Assembly: GCA_016987375.1 (NCBI GenBank)
Contig: PJRA01000303.1
Location: forward strand, 264,393-328,392
DNA length: 64,000 nt
Direction of reading: 5' to 3'
Source: Brachionus koreanus
Lineage: Eukaryota > Rotifera > Eurotatoria > Ploima > Brachionidae
The position numbers were made by a program, and so were the translations under genes. Positions 41,101 through 51,340 of this stretch are shown piece by piece. Each line of letters starts with the position of its first letter. Positions within the stretch are counted from its first letter, which is position 1. Under the pieces are notes generated by a model, which worked only from the letters and a program-made list of their open reading frames with translations, was not told the origin of the DNA and made no database searches.

Positions 41101-42012
41101 TAACTGGCTCAAATTTAGTAAAGCAACAAAAAGAACAGCTTAAACAACAGTTGAATCAAATAAATATTGCTACAAGATCAAATAGTAACATTAAACGAAA
41201 TGTTCTAGAGCCATTTTTGAATGAAATTAAAGCAAATCAAAAGCACGAAAATATATCCGATGATAACGAAGAATTAGATATAAAAAAAAATAAAATGTCC
41301 CAGTCCAACGAATCATTAGATGTAATTCTAAGCCATAATCAGAATATTTTAGAAAAATCACCTATAAAAATTCAAGGTAAATATTTTTTTTTTCGTTTTT
41401 TTAATTTTTAATTTGAATAAGTAAAATACAAAATGGGAAAAGTGTATGGTAATTAAATATTTAAATTATTAATTAATTTTTTTGCAAATAGAAAAACGTC
41501 CAAGCCCGATCAAACAATCGAAACTTAGTCGAATTCAATCAGCAGGCTCAGATACAGACTCAATGTTGACTAGAAATCATATGGCTATATCAAAGAGCAA
41601 TGTGAATAAGTTTAAGCCTGAAAAAGTTGAGCTATTTTCGACTGATTCTGAGATGGACTCGTTTTTCAAAGATGATATTCTAAATAAGAATTTGCTTAGT
41701 TCGAATAGCAGTGGAAATAAAACAGATGATAACACAATGAACGAAGAATTTGATGAAGAGGAATTCGATCAAATTGTATCTGATGCTAAACGGCTAACCC
41801 AAGAATCTCGAGCTCGACCGCATAGAAAAACAAAATCAAAGGGAAATCATTTGAAAAATTTACAAAATCGCACCGATATTAAAAATGAATATGAACAAAG
41901 ACATGTTCCTATTGTGGATGACGAGCTAACAGAAGAACAGCAAAGGCAAATCAAAGAACAAAACGCTTTGGTTAACGAAATAACCAGAATGAATCGGTTT
42001 AATAAATATTAA
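23145..42012 (+). CDS. SVIL: Supervillin N-terminal-half protein lacking gelsolin and headpiece domains
   Basis: Supervillin is a membrane-associated actin- and myosin-binding scaffold whose long disordered N-terminal half precedes gelsolin-like repeats and a villin headpiece. Nine exons join in phase: 23145-24553, 28622-29738, 33383-34047, 37662-37786, 37849-38655, 40167-40362, 40418-40654, 40822-41376, 41492-42012; about 1849 residues from the ATG at 23227, or slightly more if a 5' exon exists. Most is low-complexity Ser/Asn/Lys/Glu sequence. Diagnostic matches lie in the last exons: IQERMAALRKNGEEDWRKR (about residue 1555) against the supervillin IKERLAALKK-GEEDWRNR block, and in exon 9 a DEEEFDQI-type acidic stretch followed by a basic LKNLQNRTDIKNEYEQR stretch, as just before the gelsolin repeats in vertebrates. 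The TAA at 42010-42012 follows directly, and AATAAA lies a few bases on. Intron lengths range from 46-62 bases to about 4 kb. Confidence 0.75.
24906..25164. mobile_element. hAT-type MITE
   Basis: 259-bp element whose ends are inverted copies: TAGTGTTTGGGTACC at the left against TAGTGTTGGATATC when the right end is reversed. Similarity continues inward for roughly 80 bases on each side (for example GTTTGATTTTGACCATTTTGATGG against GTTGATGTTGGCCGTTTTGACGG in shorter blocks). It is flanked by ATCACAAT on the left and ATCACACA on the right, an 8-base target duplication matching at 6 of 8 positions. TAGNG-type ends and 8-base duplications are typical of hAT elements. No coding capacity. Confidence 0.65.
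26149..26202 (+). repeat. piggyBac-type element end with subterminal hairpin
   Basis: A hairpin (GAGGTCTAAAAAACTCC) is followed by TTCTAGTG and a TTAA at 26203-26206. The same arrangement is seen at 39861-39924, and the outer TCTAGTG-TTAA matches the right end of the complete MITE at 57771-57970. No partner left end was found, so this is a solo or decayed end. Confidence 0.55.
29739..33382 (+). other. Intron 2 of the supervillin-like gene
   Basis: 3.6-kb AT-rich intron. I see no gene, transposon end or structured repeat in it. Confidence 0.6.
34048..37661 (+). other. Intron 3 of the supervillin-like gene
   Basis: 3.6-kb intron that contains the LINE remnant at 35095-35580 on the opposite strand. 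Otherwise AT-rich and featureless. Confidence 0.6.
35095..35580 (-). mobile_element. LINE C-terminal remnant inside an intron
   Basis: On the minus strand a broken frame reads TEGNIAKGIFGIPRRCRTT, the block of the form T-x-x-G-N-x-I-K-x-x-x-G-I-x-x-R that ends many LINE open reading frames. Fragments of the following region (EAYKSNEKEK) lie at about 35100. Stops and a frameshift interrupt it. The + strand frame at 35363-35572 is only its antisense. Confidence 0.5.
39319..39516. mobile_element. Hairpin MITE (long inverted repeat)
   Basis: Two arms of about 60 bases face each other around an unrelated centre of about 70 bases. Left arm words: GCAAATTTCATTTTTCA, GTGATCAAAA, AAATGCGCAATTA. Right arm, reversed: CAAATTTCATTTTTCATA, ATGATCAAAA, AAATGCGCAATTA. 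Target-site duplications are not clear and no coding sequence is present. Confidence 0.65.
39861..39920 (+). repeat. piggyBac-type element end with subterminal hairpin
   Basis: Hairpin GAAGTCTAAAAAACTTC, then a triplicated GATCA/GATCT word, then TTCTAGTG and TTAA at 39921-39924. Same layout as 26149-26202. A poorly matching candidate left end (TTAA followed by GGAGGTTTTAGGC) lies near 39737, which would make an element of about 180 bp. Confidence 0.5.
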
Positions 42013-43467
42013 AAATATAATAAAAATTTGAAATTGTAAATAATTGTTATTTTTTATCTAGTTCGATCGATCGACTCTCTTATTTAATACACATTACGGT
42101 CATACAGAGACACTTTCACCAATAGAGCTTTTCAATTTTTTTTTTCTAAATAAAAACTAAAATATTACCATCGTTTAAATTGAAAAATAAGAATTACTTT
42201 CAAATTTTGACTTTTTTTTTTCAAAATAAATTTATTTAATTTTAAAAAATCTTTAAATAACTAAATACTTCTTAAAGACTAAAAATATCCCATAATACAA
42301 TTGACAGAAATTTTTAGTTTCTGTTTCTAATTTATGTTAAAATTTAACAGCATAATTTTTTTTGGTCCATAATTTTTTTACTTCTAATTTCATTAAAATT
42401 TTCGTTATTTTAATAAAAAAGGGTAAAACCCATTACCCTTATCTAATTTATTTAAGTTAATAAATCTAAGAAATCTAATAAAAATTATCGTAATTCTAAA
42501 ATTTAAAAAAGATTATTATTTTTTCAATCTAGTACATAAAATATCTTATTTCAACCATTGGCATTTTGAGTACAATTAATTTATTTTAGGTTTTTGATAG
42601 AATGTTTATTTATGTGACCATTTTTAACTTTTTTTACTACAGTAAGTTTCTAAACAAAATAGACAGCTTGCTTAAGCAGTTCAAGAGCATTATTTTAAGC
42701 GATTTTTTACATAAAATTTTATTATATGTAAATAACTGTAATTATACGATAAATTTCGTAAAATGATCTAAAATGACTTTTGTAAAATAACATAATTAAC
42801 AAGAAATAACGCCAATATCGCCAGATTAAAATCAAATTAAAATGATTTGGTAAAAATTAAAAGGCTTTTAAAAAATAAAAACAAATTTTTCAATAATTCC
42901 ATACAACTAAAACTCAAAAGAGATTTCAAGCCTTTAATAGTCATTAAAAAAGAAAATTAAAATAATTAAAATAAAAATTTTATAAATTAGACTTTTACAA
43001 ATTTTTTTTAATTCTTCATCTTAAAATATTTTGAAACAAATTTAAAAATATATCTTTTTATCAAAAATTAACAATGGCAAATTCAAAATTTAATTGGAAA
43101 CATTCAAAAAATTTCTGATTTTAAAAGTATTCTTTTACAAAATACTTAATTAAAATTAATTACTATAACAAAATTAAAAATATGCTTTCCACGATTCTTC
43201 TTTAAACATTAATAATATAAATCTGTTCTGTTCAAAATCCAAAAAATTCAAACTTTTCTTTATGAAATTAAAAAAAAAATTTTCCCAAGGTATAAGAAAT
43301 TTTTATACAAAAGAAATAAAAAAATAGTGTTTTTAAATTTATTTAATATAGAATAAATGGGTAATCTTGGCCGCAAATTTTCAGTTTCTTTTTTGATTAA
43401 CTTTTAATAACTTGTGACCACAGTAACCAAATTTTACAAAATATTAAATTATTGAAGTAATGTATAA
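42013..43467. other. Intergenic region downstream of the supervillin-like gene
   Basis: Contains the polyadenylation signal of the supervillin-like gene near 42018. I searched for gelsolin or villin-headpiece exons and found none. AT-rich otherwise. Confidence 0.5.
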
Positions 43468-43626
43468 TCTCGATTTTAACGACATGCCACTGTATATATA
43501 GTGACATGTCATTAAAATCGAACACTGGTTTAAAAAACGATATAATGACATGTCACTAATTTCGAAAATAGTCCAAAATTGACTTTTTTACAAAATATTT
43601 GTCTCGACATTAGTGACATATCACTT
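43468..43626. repeat. Cluster of TGACATGTCA palindromes next to a transposase relic
   Basis: Four versions of one palindromic site occur in 160 bases: GACATGCCACTG (43481-43492), AGTGACATGTCAT (43500-43512), TGACATGTCACT (43546-43557) and TAGTGACATATCACT (43611-43625). Three are followed or preceded by the same word, TTAAAATCGA or TAATTTCGA. The arrangement GCCACTG-TATATA-TAGTGACATG near 43487 looks like two transposon ends abutting across TA dinucleotides. Confidence 0.6.
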
Positions 43627-43849
43627 AAAATATTTTTATGTCTTCAAATTTTACTAAATAGGTAAATTAAAGAAATCAAATAAAATTTATTTACATTAGA
43701 CTATTGTTCGTTTGTTTTAATGAAGAGAAGGAGTGATGAGAACTTTAATGTTCATTATATAAATTAAACTTAGTATTGCGTGCCGTCAATGACGGCAACT
43801 GAACCATCAGAGGCGTTCTGGCAGAGACTTTTCTAAAGATTGTGAAAAT

Positions 43850-44115
43850 ATTGTGCTAGAATTTATTAGAACCGTAAATAAAATAATAGACGACTTTAAT
43901 TTTGAGTCTAAACAAATTTTTAATTTTGATGAATCCTCATTTTACATGTGCTGCCCTGGTAATTACCCAATTGATCATCGTGATCAAAAAAAAATCATAT
44001 GCAAAAACCAGTGGCAAAGAAAAGGTCAGATTGTCTTGTCTTATGTGTAGCTCGGCGGATGGAACTAAGCTTCCCATTCTTTATGTTGTGCTGCAAAAAA
44101 AACAAATTCAAAATT
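43850..44115 (+). mobile_element. pogo/Tigger-type DDE transposase fragment
   Basis: Two overlapping frames carry consecutive pieces of one transposase: FNFDESSFYMCCPGNYPID with the first catalytic Asp, then after a frameshift SSADGTKLPILYVV. This pair is characteristic of the pogo (DDE_1) branch of Tc1/mariner. The remaining catalytic residues are missing and stops follow, so it is a relic. The palindrome cluster just upstream may be its terminal region. Confidence 0.65.
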
Positions 44116-46411
44116 TATAGCCAAATGAAATTATTATTATAATCTATGAGACAAAAACTTGGTGATAAGTCCTGAGTCTTAAATTTATTATATGGACTTT
44201 AAGAATCTCCGAAGCATTCTTTTTGAAACTAAATACAAATTGAATAAAAATATCCTTTTAAAAGATTAAAATTTAGTAAAATAAAAAAACCTTTGAAAAA
44301 TTCAGCAACATAATGCAACATATTATGTTGCACTTTTTTGCCTTAAATAGAATCATTAATTTATCTTATTTTGCAAATCAAAAATTAAATTACATCTTGT
44401 TGATGTCTTAGTTTTTGTATATTTGGCATATAAAAAAATGTAGGTAAAAAAGTGCACCATAGTACGTTCAAAAGTTTGTTAATCTATCTCAAAAGGAGAT
44501 ATTTTTGTTCAATTTGTGTTTGATTTTTATAATAGAATTGATCGCACTGCTTGTGTTTTATTAACATTAGTTTCTTAAAATGAAAAAAGTAGTCTAAAAT
44601 AATTTTTTTAAAAATATTTTCAACTAAACTTGAAAAAATATGCTTTAAAGCTAAGTCTTTGATTAAAAATATTTTAAAATTTGGATCAATTTTATTCTAG
44701 ATTTGTTTCCGAATATTCAATGTAGCTTAATTTAAGACAGAAATGAATTAATAATATATCGATTAATTTTATAAATTTGTTTTTTGAAAATTCTTTTAAG
44801 TTTTAAAATTATATTTTTTTATTTGTTTTAATGTCAGTTTGAATTTTGAAGGCTTTTATTTTAATAAAAAATTTTACTAATACCAAAAATTTCTGTCTGT
44901 TAATTCTGTTGTTGTTATTAAATATTTACCAATAATATATATATTAAAAATAAAGGCTATATTAGATAAAAGAACTAAAAAGTAATCGATTGGTTAAATT
45001 AAATTCCTAAAATAAATTATGATTCAATACTTAAATTTATAAGAAAGTCAGCTTTATTAAGTATTCTTGACAAAAATTAGTCAGATTTCTTATATACTCA
45101 GAAAAAATAAAAACTTTTATTTGGTTTTCATTTAGATTAAATTTTAGTGAACAGATTTTTAAAATTTTTCAAAATTTAAAAGTCTAGCATGATAAAAATT
45201 TTTTATTTTTTGTAAAATTGATGAATAAGCATTTTTACTAATTAGCTTTGGAAATTTTCAGGCTGATTATTAATAATTTAAAAAAGCATAAGCAATTTGT
45301 TTCATTCCTTAGGCTTTTTGCGATTTTATTTAATTTTTTTACTAGACATAAATATTATTCTGATTTTAATTTTTACATAAAGCAGCGAAAAAATTCCAAA
45401 ATCTATTTTTTTTTTAATTTAATTTCAAATAGATTTCAAGTTTTAAATCATTAAAAATTATTAATTAATTTACGTTTATTTATCATTTAATAGAAGATAA
45501 AAGAGAAAAACTTAAAACTGCATTCTTTTTCTTTGAATGCTTTAGTAAACTAACTTAACGCTTTGGGTGATAAACAGTTTAAATTTTTTATATTTATTTT
45601 TGAGTTAAAATGAAAAAAACTTAAAAAATTTGTTGCCAAGTATTTAAATCTTTTGTTTTAACTCGAAAACAATTTAAAAATAAAATTTAATTTTCAATTA
45701 TTTTTTAATTTGATGCTGGCACAAACCTATCAAGAAAAATTTTCAACTTTCATTTGCTAACAAATTATTATTTCAGCCTATTTGCGTAAATATTTTGTAT
45801 CTTTCTAAAGTCTCTTTTTAACCAAGTAAAAGTTTTGAAAGAAAAAAATCATAATTTATAATGATTGTTTTTTAATAAAAAAATTTAAAATTAATTTTCT
45901 TACTAAACTTAAATGTGTCAATTTAAATCCATAATTTAAGTTAAAACAATATAAATCTAAAATTTCATATTTTCATATTCCAATGTCATCATCTAGATTC
46001 AAATTGGAACAATTTAGATCACCTGATTTTATATCAAAAAATTTTAAATAAAAATAATTTTCATAAATAATGGTCGCAAAATAGTAAAAAACCTATTTTT
46101 TTAAAATTTTTTCTCTAAAGGTTTTAGATTTAGATTTTTAACATAGGAATCTTTTATTTGGTCAAATTTTTATTTTCTAAATAATCAAAATTGTTGCTAT
46201 AGTTTTTACTTAACAAACAAAATAATTTAATATTATAAATTTTTCTCACAAACTCACCCTTAACGCCGGAAAACTTTAAAAAAATAACTATCAAACTCAT
46301 TCAAGCGAAATTTTTGAAAATATTTCATTAAATTAATGTAAAATTTAAAGATAAAAAATTCGATTTTTTCAAATTGTATGCATAATAAGACACATATTCA
46401 AATTGTTTTCA
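44116..46411. other. Intergenic region upstream of the SLC45 gene
   Basis: 2.3 kb of AT-rich sequence. Frames here are short and of chance composition. No promoter element can be named. Confidence 0.4.
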
Positions 46412-48259
46412 ATGGAGCCATTAATTAGTCATGGTTCATATGAAGTTGACAGAATTTCTAAATGTAAGTAAACTTTTTTATAGAAACTTTTTGAAAAAAA
46501 TTATTTATTTTCTCTTGTTTGTGTAAAAATAAATTTGCAAAATAGAAATATTTTATTTTAAATGCTTATATTAAAAGATGAGAAACCAAGTCGAACAAAA
46601 CTCGAGCTCCTCAAAATGGGAGCCGTTTACTTTGGAATCGAGCTTGTGTTTAGTCTGGAAATAGCATTGACTGTGCCTATTTTACTAGAATCAAATGTCT
46701 CACAAAATATTTATTCCTATGTATACTTTTTGAGTCCAATATTCGGCTTTGTGTTTCAACCAATTTTAGGAGCATGGAGCGACAGATGTAAAAGTAAATA
46801 TGGTAGAAGACGACCATTTATATTTGCTCTTGGTATTGCCTCATATATCGGAATTTCGCTGATTTTAAAAGGTCGTCATTTTGGTTTATGGTTTGGAGAC
46901 CAATTTTCTAATGTAAATCTTTCATTTTTCTAGTTTCATAGTAAAATTTTAAACAAGAATTTAGATTCCAATTTACGGTATAGCTTTGACAGCCATTGGT
47001 GTTACAATTCTCGATTTTTCAGCTGATACATGTGATAGTCCTCTAAGAGCATATCTATTGGACTCTTGCAATTCGAGAGATCAACACATGGCGTTGAATT
47101 TGCATGCGTTTCTGGGAGGTGTTGGCGGCTCTCTTGGTTATATTCTATCCGCTATTGAATGGAAGAATTCAATTTTTTCTGCATTGGGCGATGAAAGTCA
47201 AATTTTGTTTGTGCTAATGAGTATTATATTTATTTTTTGTCTTTACTTGACACTAACAGCTGCACAAGAGCAGCCATTTGAGATCGAATCATCATGTAAT
47301 ATTAAGTAATTTAATTGTTTTAAATATTTTTCTAAAAAGTATATTTTTCAGATGATATGATCGAGGGCGATTTTTTTGGTGTGAGAGAATCTGATCAAAA
47401 AAATGATTCATTTTTAAAGACATTGATTAGATCATTTTTTAATGTAATTTAAACATATTAGTTAGATATATTTTTTTAAAAATTATAAAGATGCCTGTAG
47501 AGCTAAGAAGATTGTTTGTTTGTCAAACGATAGGATGGCTTGCTTTTTATTCTACCACACTTTTCTTTACAGATTACATAGCTCAGGTAATAATGAAAAA
47601 AGCATTTTAAAAATTTCAAATAAAATTTAAAAAAAAAAAAAGAATATATATCATGGAGATCCGTCAGCTGATCGAGAATCAACTGATTTTATGATGTATG
47701 AATACGGAATTAAAATGGGATCTTGGTGCCTACTTACTTATTCAATTAGTTCAGCTGCATCAGCAAGTAAAATATTTTTAATTTTCAATTATGAATTATT
47801 TCTATTTAATATTTTAAAGTTATTGTTGAAAGATTTTTAATGGAAAAGTATTCGCCCAAAACTCTTTTTTTGTTCACATTTTTTTTTTATGTATTCTGTT
47901 GCGTGGCAATATTCTATTTAAATAGTATAGCCACCATTCTACCATTTTGTTCATGCTTTGGTTTCATGCTAACTACACTTACAACTATACCTTATCAACT
48001 ATTGTACGAATTTCATAATGATAAACAATTTGTTTTATGCTCGGGAGGTCTTCCAGGATCAAAAAGAGGCTTTGGAATCGATTGCGCAATTCTTGGTTCT
48101 TGCCATTTTTTATCTCAAATAATCGTTTCTTCTTTCATGTCATTTTTAACTACAGCATTTGGAAACAAAATAATTCTTGTATGTGGAGCCTTATTCTCAT
48201 CAATAGGATTTTTTTATATACAAATTTTTGTTATATTTCCGAAAAAGTATTTTAAATAG
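46412..48259 (+). CDS. SLC45: SLC45-family proton-coupled sugar transporter
   Basis: Major-facilitator membrane protein of the SLC45 family; members carry sucrose or other sugars with protons and are related to plant sucrose transporters. Seven exons: 46412-46463, 46578-46912, 46965-47295, 47352-47443, 47491-47586, 47643-47766, 47820-48259; 489 residues with consistent phases. The diagnostic loop between helices 2 and 3 reads GAWSDRCKSKYGRRRPF. Further matches are DFSADTCDSPLRAYLLD, HAFLGGVGGSLGYI, the LFFTDYIAQ block after helix 7, YGIKMGSWCLL, and a late GFGIDCAILGSCHFLSQ stretch. The N-terminus is short and the central cytoplasmic loop brief, so it is shorter than human SLC45A1. AATAAA follows the stop. 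Subtype cannot be assigned from the sequence. Confidence 0.88.
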
Positions 48260-48732
48260 AATTTTATTTGAATAATAAAATATTTTAAGTAAAGTTATAA
48301 ATTAAAAAATTTTTTTTTCAAACATTTTTAATCAATGTTGAAAAATTTATTAATTTTCCTATTTTTAATGTCTTTTAATTTAAATAGTAATGCATAATTC
48401 CTAAATAATAATATAATTATAGTCTGTGCAAAGTTTTATAAATGGTAAAGTATTTTTATTACTTTGGATGCTTCAAATAAGTAGTGATAAAAATTAAGTC
48501 AATTTGCATGCTGTTAAAAATTTAATTACTAAATTTTAAATAATAACTACCAATTTTTGCGAATGTAAGGACAAATAAAAAATAATTTTATTTCTTTAAA
48601 TTATTGAAAATTAAATTTTTCAATTAAAAAATATGATCTTTTTTAATTATGTTATCAAATCGGTTTCAAATCTAATATTGAAAATTTTTATTCTTTTCAA
48701 AATATTCAAATTTTTCTTTGCAATTTAAAGGC
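48260..48732. other. Intergenic region after the SLC45 gene
   Basis: AT-rich spacer between the SLC45 3' end and the inverted-repeat element. Nothing else seen. Confidence 0.4.
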
Positions 48733-49573
48733 GGATGCACCATAAAGTCGAAACGATGTTTAATTTGATTTTTCATGAAAAAAAAACATTTTTAGGTTAA
48801 ATTGCATCCTTTTTTACGCTAAAATTTCAAATAAAAAATTTGACTTTACCGTATCACCTGGGAACTAGTCCTCTGGCGACAAAAGCACTTTTTTTTCACT
48901 TAAATTGAAATAAATTGAAATTAACTAGATGTAGGAAAATTTCGATGATAAATTCGAATTCAACATTTAAATTTATGCTAAATCTCAAATTTTTTTGATT
49001 TTATCTAATTCTTGGCTAAAGTTATTGAAAAATTAGATTTTTGAGAATTGCTTGCGTTTCGGCTTAATAATTGAGTCCATGGTATCAGTATGTTCATGGT
49101 ATCAAAATCTAGAGAAATGAATTTAGAAAATTCCTATCGGATTAGAATTTTTAATTAGTTTTTTTTTTTGAAATAAAGTTAAATGAATAAAATTTGCTTT
49201 TTTTTATTGTTTTAAAGTGCTATTTCATAGAGAATTTTTTTGTTTACAGTCAATTTTTTTCTTTCAAAAACTTAAATACTTAAAATAATTTTTTTTAATT
49301 TATTTTATTGATATATATTTTAGAAATTATAATTTTTTATTTTTATTACTCTATGACGTTTAATCATTTCTTTAGCCTCCTAATTTACCTGTTTTTGAAC
49401 TAAATGACGAAGACTGGTATGAAGCAGTGAGGAATTAACCTTTGCTAGAAGCTATATGGTAAAGTCAAATTTTTTATTTTAAATTTAGCGTAAAAAAGGA
49501 CGCAGAATAATCTAAAAATGTTTTTTTCCATGAAAAATCAAATTAAACATCAATTCGACTTTATGGTGCATCC
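48733..49573. mobile_element. MITE with long terminal inverted repeats
   Basis: 841-bp element. Its ends are inverted copies about 120 bases long (48733-48855 and 49454-49573), starting GGATGCACCATAAAGTCGA on each side and staying closely similar inward (for example TTTAATTTGATTTTTCATG and TTTTTTACGCTAAA). The roughly 600-base interior has no coding frame. No clear target duplication is visible beside the ends. Superfamily not assigned. Confidence 0.75.
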
Positions 49574-50573
49574 ATCCATGCATTTATCGAAAATAATATT
49601 TCTTAATTAGTTGATAAATATTTTTAAAAACGGTTTAAATTAAAAAAATAGCTGAAACTGAAAATTGGGAGCATTATTTAAAATTTTTTTTCTTTTAAAA
49701 ACTTTTTAGTTCTTTAAAAAACTACTACACCAACTCTAATTTCACAGTGTAATAATGTGTTTAGCAAGTCACTAGTATTTAACACTGTGTAAAGTATTAG
49801 ACAAGCGCTCTCATTATTTTTGTTATTATTTTTATATACAAAACCATAAAGTCCTAAATTTATTAATTAATTTTTTGATTATTCTTTTGGCATATAATTA
49901 TCAATTACAAAATTAATTAAAAATGTTAATTATACTTAAAATATAATATAATATTATAAAATATATTCATTTTTATTTATCGAAAATAAATTAACTAAAT
50001 TGAAACAAGAATACTTGAAAATAACCATCTCATAGCATCTCAAGTCAGATTCTCAGTTGCATGCTTGTCTGTCCATGAATTATCTTAAAAAGGACAATCT
50101 GTTATTGTGAATAAAAAGGATATGTGTTATTTCGACAAGTTTATTTATTTAAATTTTGGCCGGTCACTAAAAGGCCGGATCTTTAAGATTTATAACAATA
50201 CCATAATAGTTATCATTAACATAAGACAAATTGGTTGCTACTTTTGTTTTGGAGTTTTTTCAAATTATTTAAATCAAAAATTGATTTTGTAGTTTTTTCA
50301 AATTATTTAAATCAAAAATTGATTTTGTAAAACAGTAGTTTTAACTTTGAGCTTAATTTGAAGTGTTCCATGAGTTTAAGATATTTTACATTTGAAGAAA
50401 ATATTATTTTAAAAGCTTATCTAAATTTTTTATAAATATTTTAAAATTTTCAAAAAAAAATTCAAGCATAAATTAAAATTTTGCAAATAATTTTTTTAAT
50501 GATTGCAGAATGCATTTGAGCTATATTCAACGTGATCATAAATTTAATCATAAATTAGATTTCTTCATTTAAA
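49574..50573. other. Intergenic region upstream of the nucleolar-type gene
   Basis: AT-rich. It contains an imperfect palindrome at 49746-49793 (CACAGTGTAA facing TTAACACTGTG) and the 38-base tandem repeat at 50253-50328. A good acceptor-like TTGCAG at 50508 could be a 5' UTR intron end or trans-splice site. Confidence 0.4.
50253..50328 (+). repeat. Perfect 38-base tandem duplication
   Basis: Two identical adjacent copies, 50253-50290 and 50291-50328, each beginning AGTTTTTTCAAATTATTT. Perfect identity points to a recent slippage event, or to an assembly artefact. Confidence 0.85.
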
Positions 50574-51340
50574 ATGCATTGTTTAAACCAAAGTGAATCA
50601 AAAAAAAAAGTTAAAAGAGTCAGAAAATCGGAAAGTGAAAGCGAAAAAAATTCCGAAGAATCAAGTGAAGGCGAAATTTTTGAAGAAAATGGTGAAAAAA
50701 ATGAGGATTTGGAAAATTTTGAAAAAAATGAAAATGGAGAGAAATTTTTCCTAGTTGAACCGAATTTAAAAGATTTATTTTCGTCCAATGATGTCTTTAA
50801 ATTCAAATTTACCGACGAAAAAGAAAATACTGATGATGAAGAGCATGATTATATCAAATCTGACAAAAGTGATTTCAGGAATAATATATTGTTTAAAGAC
50901 TTTGGATTCGAAAAATCGAAAAAATTACTATATTCATCGTCAGAAACCGAGAGTGACGAAGAAGAAGATAGTTATTTAGTTAACCAAATGGATACTCTTA
51001 AAGATGATAAAAAATTTGATCAAAAAATAAATGAAAACAAATCATTTTTACCAAATTTTGAGTCAGATTCTCAAATAAATGATGCCTTGAAATTTTTTTG
51101 TAGACCAAAAGATTTTGATATAGAAACTTTAAGAAAAGAATGGCTGCTTAAACGAGAAACTTTGGTCAAAGTAAATTTAAATTAATGATTGTATTAAATA
51201 ATTTATCATTTTTCTAACAGGAATCAAAGAAAAAACACAAAAAAATGGTTCGTATTAAGCGAACAAAAGAAAATGAAAATCTCTTACCTTGGATGAAAAA
51301 AACAAATAAAGAAAAACTATTAAATAAGAGGAGAAAATAA
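50574..51340 (+). CDS. Small charged nuclear protein, NOL8-like C-terminal tail
   Basis: Two exons (50574-51170, 51221-51340) give 238 residues. The N-terminal two thirds are acidic and Ser-rich (ESESEKNSEESSEGE, SSSETESDEEEDS); the end is strongly basic (KKKHKK, RIKRTK, NKRRK). Between them lie EKFFLVEPNLKDLF and FCRPKDFDIETLRKEW-LLKRETL, an arrangement reminding me of the C-terminal region of nucleolar protein NOL8. No RRM, which begins animal NOL8, is seen here or upstream. The ATG at 50574 is the first in frame. If the resemblance holds this is a tail-only member acting in nucleolar RNA processing; otherwise it is an unassigned nuclear protein. AATAAA follows within 40 bases. Confidence 0.55.

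Noticed and set aside
45248..45454. + frame of 68 codons upstream of SLC45
   Set aside because: Chance composition rich in Phe/Asn/Lys; no start context or homology.
48037..48255. Alternative frame within the last SLC45 exon
   Set aside because: Overlaps the true transporter frame, which carries the conserved blocks.
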